From Dactylis glomerata (lineage: Eukaryota > Streptophyta > Magnoliopsida > Poales > Poaceae): 64,000 bases of DNA. Under the pieces are notes generated by a model. That model ran no database searches. It was not told the origin of the DNA and saw nothing but the letters and a program-made list of their open reading frames with translations. Below, one piece after another: positions 33,795-44,459 of the stretch (position 1 is the stretch's first letter; each line of letters begins with the position of its first letter). Location: NCBI GenBank assembly GCA_007115705.1, contig QXEO01000247.1:14496291-14560290 (forward strand), read 5' to 3'. The translations under genes were made by a program, and so were the position numbers.

Positions 33795-34161
33795 GGATAG
33801 TACTAATGGTACAATAATTATTAACCTTAGAATCGGTACCAAAAAGATTTTCAATATCAAAAGTAGAGTGCTTTTCCCAATCATGATCACTAACATAGGT
33901 AACAGGCATAGGAACATCACATAGGGGAGATAAAATATCATCAGAGCAAACTTTCTCCACTAAAGCTGGGGAACTAAAAATATCATGCTTAACAAAACCA
34001 GCTTCCCCAAGCTTAGACTTTTCTATAGCATTAGCAACAACGGTATTTAAAGCATTCATACTAACAACACTATTAGTATGCAAATTAAGCTCCAAAGGTT
34101 TTTCAATTTTCTCTTCAAATCTAAACTCAGGAAAAAGACTAAAGAACTCTTTATTTTCCAT
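33795..34161 (-). pseudogene. N-terminal part of the element Y internal frame
   Basis: Begins with ATG at 34159-34161 shortly after the Y primer site and runs in frame to the chromovirus T insertion. About 122 residues are rich in acidic and aromatic residues (for example FFSLFPEFRFEEK), with a moderately hydrophobic stretch near SMNALNTVVANAI. No known domain. The remainder is at 23882-24277. The intact gene was thus interrupted by T, not by decay. Confidence 0.6.
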
Positions 34162-34274
34162 TAAGCCTAACTAGTGAAAATAAAAACAAGAAACAAAAAG
34201 ATATAATTGCAGAATCTAAAGGAAATAACTTCGAGCACTCACACAGGAGGATGCGAGTACCTTTTACCTTACCT

Positions 34275-34291
34275 CCCCGGCAACGGCGCCA
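34275..34291 (-). other. Primer binding site (tRNA-Asp) of element Y
   Basis: The minus strand reads TGGCGCCGTTGCCGGGG, a perfect complement to the 3' end of plant tRNA-Asp, ten bases from the LTR edge. This primer is typical of the Athila lineage. Confidence 0.88.
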
Positions 34292-34301
34292 GAAAAGAGC
34301 T

Positions 34302-35738
34302 TGATGTCTACGCACGCGTCTGTTCTTGTAGACAGTGTTGGGCCTCCAAGTGCAGAGGTTTGTAGAACAGCAGCAAGTTTCCCTTAAGTGGATCACCCAA
34401 GGTTTATCGAACTCAGGGAGGAAGAGGTCAAAGCTATCCCTCTCAAGCAACCCTGTAATTACGATACAGAAAGTCTCTTGTGTCCCCAACACACCCAATA
34501 CACTTGTCAGATGTATAGGTGCACTAGTTCGGCGAAGAGATAGCGAAATACAAGTAGTTGGGATGATTATAAGTAGTAAACACAATCTGAAATAAAAATA
34601 GCAGCAAGCAAACATGTAACAAAACAGGAAGTAAACGGTGTACAAAGCTTAGAAACAAGGCCTAGGGATCATACTTTCACTAGTGGACACACTCCCAACA
34701 AATATAACATAATTGAACCAATAGATACTATCATCAATATGCAACTCAAAACAATTCTCCAATGGAAAACATACACTAATCATGCGTAGGGCTACGAAGC
34801 ACTCCTCAAAGTCCGTATGTACCCAAACTAGATTGTCCCACACTATCACCATGAACGCACTAGATGGTTCCAACAAACACCAACATTTTATAGAGACATT
34901 AACCAAAAAGATACACATGATGCACACACACTAGTCACCTTTACACCATGATACGAGGTATCTCCAGAAAGTACAATAATAAAGCATAGGAGTAGCATAA
35001 TATCTGAATAATAATATCTACCAATTCAACTAGATACAAAGCTCATGATCACATAAAGATCACATCATGGGAGAGAGAGGTGAACCACATAGCTACCGAT
35101 AGAGCCCTCAGCCCCGGGGGAGAACTACTCCCTCCTAATCATAGGAGACAGCAAGGTTGATGGAGATGGCAGTGAGATCGAATGGAGACGGCAGAGACGG
35201 CGATGGAGACCGATGGAGATGGCTCCGGGGGCACTTTCCTGTCCCGGCAGGGTGCCGGAACAGAGACTTCTGTCCCCCGAAATTCGTCAACGGCGGCGGC
35301 GGAGCTGCGGAACTGTTCTGGGAAAAACGCCAACTCCTTTAGGGTTTTCCGTCCCGAGGCATTATATAGGCGAAGGGGCGCGTCAGGGGGCTGCCAGGGT
35401 GCCCTCACACGTAGGGGGCGCGGCCAGGGGCCAGGCCGCGCTGCCCTATTGTGTGGGGCCCTCGTGGCCCCACTCTATCTCCTCTTCGGTTCTCATGAAG
35501 CTTCGGTGAATTTCTGGATGTTCGGGTTTTGTTTCGTCCAATTCCGAGAATATTTCCTTTGTAGCTTTTCTGAAACACAAAAATAGCAGAAAACAGGGAA
35601 CTGGCACTATGGCGACTTGTTAATAGGTTAGTTCCGGAAATCGCATAAAAACGCCACGAAGTGTAATGAAACACAAGGCAAATGGTGTAAAAACAAGCAT
35701 GGAGCATCAAAACTTATAGATATGTTTGAGACGTATCA
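34302..35738 (-). repeat. 5' LTR of element Y (1437 bp)
   Basis: Minus-strand start TGATACGTCTC at 35738, end at 34302. The TATA region at 35361-35370 reads CCTATATAAT on the minus strand, slightly changed from the CCTATATAAAGG of the 3' LTR. Confidence 0.9.
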
Positions 35739-36628
35739 GTTATCTCTATGTTGTTTATGATCTTGCATGATCTCCGTTGTTAGTAGCTATCTTGGCCAAG
35801 TAGTTGCTAGTGACTCCAAGAGGGGGTATTTATGCTCGATAGTGGGTTCATGCCTCTATTTAATCTGGGGGAGTGATAGAAACCTCTAAGGTTGTAGATT
35901 TGTTGTTGCTACTAGGGGGAAAACAACATTCATATGCTCAAGGGCATATGCTTTGTTTACATTACACACTTTGCTTAATGCAGTTATCTGTTGTTCGCAA
36001 CTTAATACTTGTGGAGTTCTTGGATTGATTCGCCACAAGTGGATTATTAGTCATAGATGCAGTTGGATGGCGGTCTATGTATCTTGTTGTAATGCCCAGA
36101 GTAAATCTCATAGTGATCCTCTCGACATATCACGTTGTCTTTATTCTATCAATTTCCCAACTGTAATTTGTTTACCCAGCATGTGTTATTTTATCTTATG
36201 GAGAGACACCACTAGTGAATTGTGGACCCCGGTCCTATTTCCTTTATATTGCTATCACCTGTTTACTTTACTCGCACTATTTACTTTACTCGCATACTAC
36301 TATTACTTTCCACTCGATATGCTCATACCCTTTGTTTCAAGCAAACCGGTGAGATTGACAACCTCATCGTAAGTTGGGAACAAAGTATTTGGTTGTGTTG
36401 TGTGCAGGTTCCACGTTGCCGCTCGCAAAGCAAAGCTTGGACGAGGCACCCTATAAATTGTCCGGAGCTGTCGCGAAGCTAGCGGGCATCACCTTTAGTC
36501 GTATTGTCTTTTTCCTACTGGATTGATAACCTTGGTTTCATAACTGAGGGAAAACTTGCTGCTATATTCATCAAACCTTCTCTTGGGGTTTCCAATTGGC
36601 CGGTCATTTACTACACATTCCCACGTCA
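35739..36628 (+). repeat. LTR of element W, second part
   Basis: Begins with the second GTTAT target copy and continues the W LTR. It is collinear with, but clearly diverged from, the inverted element X LTR, for example TTGTCCGGAGCTGTCGC near 36453. It ends near CACGTCA. Several indels against X show that W is the oldest copy. Confidence 0.75.
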
Positions 36629-36648
36629 ACTTGGCAATAGAAGTTTTC

Positions 36649-36663
36649 TGTTGCCATTGCCGA
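36649..36663 (+). other. Decayed tRNA-Asp-type primer site after the W LTR
   Basis: TGTTGCCATTGCCGA, preceded by AAGTTTTC, matches the primer site context of element X (TTTTCTGGTGCCATTGCCGG). A primer site on the right and a polypurine tract on the left of the same LTR is unusual (see findings). Confidence 0.55.
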
Positions 36664-37115
36664 GATTGAAGAAGAAGCTCCCACATCATCATCACCGCGC
36701 CATCACCAGCCATGGCGCCGTCGCCACCAACCCCTCCAGTAAAGTAGCCTCCAATGGGAGGATCTGAGGGGAGACTCGGCATATGCTATGGATATGCCGA
36801 GAAGGGGACAAGATCACTTTATAAAGCGACCTGCACCACGCAGAAGGAGCAGGAGAAGAGGGAACCGCGCCACATCATGGCCACTACCGAGCCGGCAGCC
36901 GGGCAGCCGGACCAAACTATGTAACCAGGCCCCTGCCTATATAAGGGGGCCTGTACCCTTAGAGTAGGGGATGGACCTAGTCTTCTTCTTCATCTAGACA
37001 ACACAGCTCAAGGAGCATTGTAGCCACCATGTGCTAGTAATAAAGAACAAGGCAGGACGTAGGGGTTTTACCTGTGGCTAGGAGGGCCCTGAACCTGGGT
37101 ATGTGCTCGTGTCAT
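36664..37115 (+). other. Unassigned LTR-like segment before element X
   Basis: No gene seen. It contains a TATA box CTATATAAGG (36937-36946) and an AATAAA-like AGTAATAAAG near 37040, so it looks like the U3-R part of another LTR. There is also a perfect 10-bp hairpin (36775-36784 with 36792-36801). Its last five bases, GTCAT, are the left target copy of element X. Confidence 0.4.
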
Positions 37116-38760
37116 TGATGCTTGCGGTGGTGATAGCTTTTCACCGTCCAGTTGGGAACCCCAAGAGGAAGGTATGATGAATATAGCAGCAAAGTTTTCC
37201 CTCAGTAAGAAACCAAGGTTTATCGATCCGAAGGGGAAGAAGCCAAACGACTGAAGGTAATGCTTGCTAGCTTGCGACAGCTCCGGACAATTTATAAGGC
37301 GCCTCGTCCAAGCTTTGCTTTGACAGCTGCAACGCGGAACCTACACACAACACAACCAAATACTTTGCTCCCAAGTTACGATGAGGTTGTCAATCTCACT
37401 AGTTTGCTTGAAACAAAGGAATGAGCGTATCGAGTGGAAAATAGTAATAGTATGCGAGTAAAGTAAACAGTGCGAGTAAAGTAAATAGTTGATAGCAATA
37501 TAAAGGAAATAGGACCGGGGTCCACAGTTCACTAGTGGTGTCTCTCCATAAGATAAAATAATACATGCTGGGTAAACAAATTACAGTTGGGCAATTGATA
37601 GAATAAAGACAACGTGCATATGATGAGAGGATCACTATGAGATTTACTCTGGGCATTACAACAAAATACATAGACCGCCATCCAACTGCATCTATGACTA
37701 ATAATCCACTTGTGGCGAATCAATCCGAGAACTCCACAAGTATTAAGTTGTGAACAACAGATAATTGCATTAAGCAAAGTGTGTAATGTAAACAAAGCAT
37801 ATGCCCTCGAGCATATGAATGTTGTTTTCCCCCTAGTAGTAATAGCACATCTACAACCTTAGAGGTTTCTGTCACTCCCCCAGATTAAATAGAGGCATGA
37901 ACCCACTATCGAGCATAAATACCCCCTCTTGGAGTCACTAGCAACTACTCAGCCAAGATAGCTACTAACAACGGAGAGCATGCAAGATCATAAACAACAT
38001 AGAGATAACATAAGATAAATTTCAGTACATCAACTCAAGCATAACACCAATATTCATCGGATCCCAACAAACCAAACATGTAGAATTACATAACAGTGAT
38101 CTCAATCATGTAAGGCAGCTCATGAGATCTAAACATGAAGCACATGGTGGAGAAGACAACCATCTAGCTACGGCTATGGACCCATAGTCCAAGGTAGACT
38201 ACTGACTCATCGCTTCGAAGGCAAGCATGGCGATGAAGAAGACCTCCGGTGGCGATTCCCCTCTCCGGCAGGGTGCCGGGAAGAGCTTCTGGACCCTCCC
38301 GATCTTCGGGTCGACAGTGGTGGCGGATCGCGATGTGTTCTGGAAAAGTGATCGGGTATTTAGGTTTTTCCCGTCGGGGGGTCTTTATAGGCGAAGGGGC
38401 ATCGTCAGGAGTGGACCGAGGTGGTCTCACACATAGGGGGCGCGGGCCAGCCCCTGGCCGCGCTGCCCTAGTGTGTGGGGCCCTCGTGGCCCCACTCCGT
38501 CTCCTCTTCGGTTCTCTGGAAGCTTTGGTGAAATTCTGGGCGACTGGCTTTGGTTTCGTCCAATTCCGAGAATATTTCCTGTGTAACTTTTCTGAAACAC
38601 AAAAACAGCAGAAAAAAGGGAACTGGCGCTGTGGCGACTTGTTAATAGGTTAGTTCCGAAAAATGCATAAAAGTGCCACGAAGTGTAACGAAACACTAAG
38701 CAAATGGTGTAAAAACAAGCATGGAGCATCAAAAATTATGGATACGTTGGAGACGTATCA
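37116..38760 (-). repeat. 3' LTR of element X (1645 bp)
   Basis: Minus-strand start TGATACGTCTCCAACG at 38760, end at 37116. TATA-like CTATAAAGAC on the minus strand at 38381-38390. The open frames inside are not coding. Confidence 0.9.
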
Positions 38761-41659
38761 GCATCCCCAAGCTTAACTCCAGCTCGTCCTTGAGTAGGTA
38801 AGTGATAACAAAAGAAATAATTTTTGAGGTGACATGCACCTACACAATCTTGACCATATATGTAAGCGTTGAGTGCTGGGATCAAAGTACTTAAAACATG
38901 GGCATGAAAGACATAATCTTGATAGAAGAAACTTAACAACCATGTTATAACATGAAAATGAACACAAACAAAAGATCATGAAAATGAAACAATGAAAGTC
39001 AAACATGTGTTCAAATCATCAGGAAAAACATACAAATTGTTTTCAGCTTGTCCTTCATGGAGAGCAAAACATAAATGCATAGGACACCTTCAAGTTTAAG
39101 AGGGCGACTAGATACAAGTAATTTAAGAACAAGTGAAACCAACAATATGAATCAATCAATGAAAACTTTGGGACAATGCACATTACACTCAGAATGACAA
39201 CTATGCTCTCTTAATGGTGCATAAAGGTAGAAGGTGGAGACTCAACATAAAAGTAAAAGAAAGGCCCTTCGCGGAGGGAAGCAGTGATTGCCAGTTTTAT
39301 AAACCTTCAAAAATTATGGTACTTACCGGCTTTGAGCTCTCATTGCCCCCATCATAAGCATCTTGAATGGTTAAAATTAATCCGAGAACACTTATGCTGC
39401 ATATGCTTGACAAATCATAAGTTGAAAATCTCGTGTCCCGTGAATATGAGTACCCAAACCTCATGCTACTTTACTTAGAGTCCCAAGCAAGCTCTTGTCA
39501 TTGTAAGTATACACGTATCATCGAGAACTGCCAACGGGGTACCTCCGTGCCCGATGACATGGAACAATCCCACATCAAAATGACAGGACAAGCAGACAAT
39601 GAACACCTCGACATCTCTTTTATTTACCATTTGTATAGCTTTTTATTTTGAGATGAGTCATCGAATGTCCACTATGGGCATGCTACAAATTTCCACCATG
39701 AATTATGCATGGCTTAGATTGGCGGCCCAGGCGTTTCTCTAACACATATACAAACTCCATGATCCCGCAAGATTCCCAATTCATTTCACACCGCGAGTAT
39801 CCATAAACAAAAGATCACGATATCAACTCAAATAAGAAGTGCAATGTTGAAAGCTTGCCCCATGACGGCATGGCTGGGCTAATTCCCAACTTAAAACTTG
39901 CAAGCATAACAACTCAACATAAGAGACCACAATGTCAAATTTTTAAGAACGAGAAAAATAAAGTGTGCCATCCGGTTCGTGAGAGCTTTACTGACCAAAT
40001 TTCGCATAACAATGGTAAGAGTTTAATTTGAAGAGTAGATAAAAGCAAGCCAAATGTACTTTGGAATAGCAAATTACTAATAGGTATGTATGGTAGACAC
40101 AATGGCAAACTTGGTTTTCAGGAGTTGGATGCACGAGTAGAGCTCATACTCAGTACAAAATGAGGGCTAGCAAAAGACTGGGAGCGACCAACTAAGAGAG
40201 CAATAACGGCCATAATCATGCAAATTGACAAAGCAACATTAAAAGAAGCATAAGATGGCATGAAAAGTCAAAAACTAAATGATCATAGAGGCTATTGGTG
40301 ACTTTGTAAGAGTCTAACATGTGTGAGCATGCGCCAAGTCAACCCAAATAAAGCATCAAGGAGAAAACCAAAATAATGCTTCCAAACGATAAAAACAACG
40401 CATGATTTTTTTAAAGGCTCATTAAGCAATCTCAGTTATTTGAGACAAGTCATGCTACAGCAAAACCACTAAGAATGCTATCAAAAAGACATCAAGAATG
40501 ACATGCAAAAGCCTAGGCCGCAGTCTACACAAGCTCCTTCTTGTACCACTTTTTTGCATAAAGCTTTTTCTCTTTTCCAACACCATTCAAACTTTTTATA
40601 ACCACCTCTTTTGATGAAAACCAATAAGGACCAGAGGCAAAAATACACCTTGATGAAAAGATATAACAAGATCTGAACGCAAATCAAGGTGAAAAATGAA
40701 AACTAAACGCAGTTCTAGAAAAAGAGAACACTCATTGGAACGAATAGAGTGAAAAACGGAGTGTTCTTGGCAAATGAAAAGCAAGGCAACTTCTCCAAAA
40801 GGAATTTGTTGGGGTCTAACCATTTATTGCAGCAAACAAAACTAAAAACAACTGACGCTTCAAGAAAAACGCATAGTGCATGAAGCAATAAAAATATAGT
40901 GTCTTGAAAGGTGACCTGATTTTTGCCGATGAAGAAGGGGTGCCTCGGGGGCATCCCCAAGCTTTGACGTGTGTACTTCTTGGATATTTCTTGGGGTGAT
41001 GCATGGGCATCCCCAAGCTTGAGCTTTTGTCCATTCTTCAACTCATCTCATCACTCTCCGATCCCTACACTTGAAAACTTCCTTCATACAAAACTAAACA
41101 CAAATCTATTAGCAACATTAGTGTAAGCATAACATAGAATCAACCCTTTTTGCTTCAGGTTTCAACTCAAAACCACCACATATAAAGCATATACTACTGT
41201 AGCAACTTCCCCAAAAGTTCCGTGATCAAAAGGACTCAAAAAGAAAGCGATAAAGCGGCAAACACAAATATTGGCAGAAATCTATCAAATCATAACAGCT
41301 GACAAATGTCGAATTTTTAAGGGGTTTTCTGTTGCTCAAATCAAAAAGTGTTCAACTAATGAAAGTTTGGATATAACCCGGGGCATATGCACAAGAAATC
41401 GCAGGTCGAAAAGATATACAGAGAATTTTCACAAATTTTTACGGTGCAGCACCAAAAATAGTTTCAGGACAGCAACATCCCCAAATCTTACCTCGCTCAA
41501 ATTAGAGGCTTCTCTTGGCACAAAAACGAAATAAAAAGGATAAGGAGAGATCATTACAGTAGTAATAACTTCCAAGACTCAAATAAAAGGAAAAGAACTG
41601 AAAGTAAAACAATGGGTTATCTCCCAAGAGTGCTTTTCTTTAACGCCTTTGAGCTAGGC
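38761..41659 (-). other. Element X internal untranslated region
   Basis: Begins with the polypurine tract (minus AAGCTTGGGGATGC) and is collinear in large blocks with 21104-23880 of element Y. A segment near 39290-40080 has no obvious counterpart in Y and holds only short open frames. No gene seen. Confidence 0.65.
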
Positions 41660-42618
41660 TCAGTAATTTGAGAAGATGCTCACATAAGAAATATGAATGG
41701 AAGCCAAAAAGAGAGCATCAAGGAGCAAATATAAAACATATTTAAGTCTAACCCACTTTCTATGCATAGGAATCTTGTAAGAAAATAAATTAAAGAAGCA
41801 CATAGTAACAAGTATGGGTAGATAAAACAAGAGCAACTTTGGAACTTTCAATATAAAGAGAGTTGTTTTAGTAACATGAAAATTCCAACAACCATATTTT
41901 CCTCTCTCATAATAATTTTCAGTAGCATCATGAGCAAACTCAACAATATAAATATCACACTCACCCTCCTTTGTTAAGCATGGAGGGCTATCAAATAAGG
42001 TATTAGTTAAAGAGTTACTCTTATTGGGAGGTAGACATGGGTAGCTCCATTCTTCCTCCTCTTGATCATCACTCTCCTCCTCCTTTTCATCCAATGAGCT
42101 TCCAGTTTTGGCAATATATTCTTCCATAGGCTCCTTCAAGGCATTAGTCTCTTCCGTTAGAGAGCATCTATTAAGATATTTGAGAATATAGCCATTTTCT
42201 TCCTTGTAATTATCAAAGCAAAATTTAAGTATATCATAAACCTCATATTTATAAGGTGCATCATCAGTATTTTCAAGCAAATAGGCAAGTTCGAATGCAC
42301 CCTTCCAAGCAATAAATTCTTCAATTTGTTCCACATCATAAAAGTCATAATTTCTATTAATATAAGAAGATATGGTAACATCATCATTATACTCACATTG
42401 AAAAGGGAGGTGTTCATACCTCCTACAGCAACAAGATCTATCAAAGCAATACGTAACATTCTAAGTAGAGCACATGTTTCTAGCAATGATATACAATCTA
42501 TTGATTTGTTCCCATAAGTGTTTCCCTTTTGCGACAAGCGGTGTTCCTCATAATAATTTTGCTGCTCTTCCGTGAACCCACCTTGCCAAAAAGATTTAGT
42601 TTCAAAGAAACCACCCAT
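41660..42618 (-). pseudogene. Internal frame of element X, frameshifted
   Basis: Starts at ATG 42616-42618 (MGGFFETKSFWQGGFTEEQ...). Near 42415 the frame shifts by one base, and it continues as HLPFQCEYNDDV and the segment with FIAWKGAFELAYLLENTDD. An acidic stretch (EKEEESDDQEEEE) and HDATENYYERGKYG follow. The last part is hydrophobic and probably past the functional end. The HDATENYYERG motif is shared with the frame of element Y. No enzyme motif is present and the frame lies where gag is expected, so it is a family-specific protein of unknown role. Confidence 0.6.
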
Positions 42619-42786
42619 TGATAGAAAGTATGATAAAGCAAGACAAGTAAAAACAACTATAAGGAAACTAAAAAAAAATTGGGTTTTTGATAAAATGATG
42701 CAAGTAAAAATAAAGTAAAGCAAAACTTAAAACAAAGTAAAGGATGTGCGTGCGAAAACTCCCCTCGCAGAAGTCTTCTTCTTCCT

Positions 42787-42803
42787 CCCCGGCAATGGCA
42801 CCA
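42787..42803 (-). other. Primer binding site (tRNA-Asp type, two changes) of element X
   Basis: The minus strand reads TGGTGCCATTGCCGGGG. Compared with the perfect site of element Y, two CpG positions have changed (TGGCGCC to TGGTGCC, CGTT to CATT), as expected from deamination of methylated cytosine after insertion. Confidence 0.8.
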
Positions 42804-42813
42804 GAAAAATTCT

Positions 42814-44459
42814 TGATGCTTCCTGTGGTGATAGCTTTTCACCGTCCAGTTGGGAATCCCAAGAGAAAGGTATGATGAATATAGCAGCAAGGGTTTCCCC
42901 CAGTAAAAAAACCAAGGTTTATCGATCCGAAGGGGAAGAAGCCAAACGACTGAAGGTGATGCTTGCTAGCTTGCGACAGCTCCGGACAATTTATAAGGCG
43001 CCTTGTCCAAGCTTTGCTTTGCCAGCTGCAACGCGGAACCTGCACACAATACAACCAAATACTTTGCTCCCAACTTACGATGAGGTTGTCAATCTCACCG
43101 GTTTGCTTGAAACAAAGGAATAAGCGTATCGAGTGGAAAATAGTAATAGTATGCGAGTAAAGTAAACAGTGCGAGTAAAGTAAACAGGTGATAGCAATAT
43201 AAAGGAAATAGGACCAGGGTCCACAGTTCACTAGTGGTGTCTCTCCATAAGATAAAATAATACATGCTGGGTAAACAAATTATAGTTGGGCAATTGATAG
43301 AATAAAGACAACGTGCATATGATGAGAGGATCACTATGAGATTTACTCTGGGCATTACAACAAAAGACATAGACCGCCATCCAACTGCATCTATGACTAA
43401 TAATCCACTTGTGGCGAATCAATCCGAGAACTCTACAAGTATTAAGTTGCGAACAATAGATAATTGCATTAAGCAAAGTGTGTAATGTAAACAAAGCATA
43501 TGCCCTCGAGCATATGAATGTTGTTTTCCCCCTAGTAGCAACAGCACATCTACAACCTTAGAGGTTTCTGTCACTCCCCCAGATTAAATAGAGGCATGAA
43601 CCCACTATCGAGCATAAATACCCCCTCTTGGAGTCACTAGCAACTACTCGGCCAAGATAGCTACTAACAACGGAGAGCATGCAAGATCATAAACAACATA
43701 GAGATAACATAAGATAAATTTCAGTATATCAACTCAAGCATAAAACCAATATTCATCGGATCCCAACAAACCAAACATGTAGAATTACATAACGGTGATC
43801 TCAATCATGTAAGGCAGCTCATGAGATCTAAACATGAAGCACATGGTGGAGAAGACAACCATCTAGCTACTGCTATGGACCCTTAGTCCAAGGTAGACTA
43901 CTCACTCATCGCTCCGGAGGCAAGCGTGGCGATGAAGAAGACCTCCGGTGGTGATTCCCCTCTCTGGCAGGGTGCCAGGAAGAGCTTCTGGACCCTCCCG
44001 ATCTTCAGGTCGACGGCGGCGGCGGATCACGATGTGTTCTGGAAAAGTGATCGGGTATTTAGGTTTTTCCCGTCGGGGGGTCTTTATAGGCGAAGGGGCA
44101 TCGTCAGGAGTGGACCGAAGTGGTCACACACATAGGGGGCGCGGCCCAGCCCCTGGCCGTGCAGCCCTGGTGTGTGGGGCCCTCATGGCCCCACTCCGTC
44201 TCCTCTTCGGTTCTCTGGAAGCTTTGGTGAAATTCTGGGCGACTGGCTTTGGTTTTGTCCAATTCCGAGAATATTTCCTGTGTAACTTTTCTGAAACACA
44301 AAAACAGCAGAAAACAGGGAACTGGCACTATGGCGACTTGTTAATAGGTTAGTTCCGGAAAATGCATAAAAGTGCCACGAAGTGTAATGAAACACTAAGC
44401 AAATGGTGTAAAAACAAGCATGGAGCATCAAAAATTATGGATACATTGGAGACGTATCA
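42814..44459 (-). repeat. 5' LTR of element X (1646 bp)
   Basis: Minus-strand start TGATACGTCTCCAATG at 44459, inner edge at 42814 (CATCA on the minus strand) next to the primer site. TATA-like CTATAAAGA on the minus strand at 44081-44089. Confidence 0.9.

Larger units (their letters stand above)
19667..35738 (-). mobile_element. Element Y: complete non-autonomous Athila-type Gypsy element, split by element T
   Basis: Target duplication GTTAT (19662-19666 and 35739-35743). Two 1437-bp LTRs begin TGATACGTCTC (minus strand) and end near GACATCA. The primer site matches plant tRNA-Asp. After removing T, the internal part is only about 3.7 kb and has a single non-enzymatic frame and no protease, reverse transcriptase or integrase, so the element is non-autonomous. 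LTR style and primer resemble the Triticeae Athila families such as Fatima and Sabrina; the exact family is not certain. Confidence 0.85.
37116..44459 (-). mobile_element. Element X: complete non-autonomous Athila-type Gypsy element, 7.3 kb
   Basis: LTRs of 1645 and 1646 bp, a tRNA-Asp-type primer site, a polypurine tract and a 4.05-kb interior without any enzyme domain. The target copies are GTCAT (37111-37115) and GTCGT (44460-44464), one transition apart. The interior shares sequence with element Y, and the LTR belongs to the W family. The LTRs differ by roughly 3 percent by eye. Confidence 0.85.
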
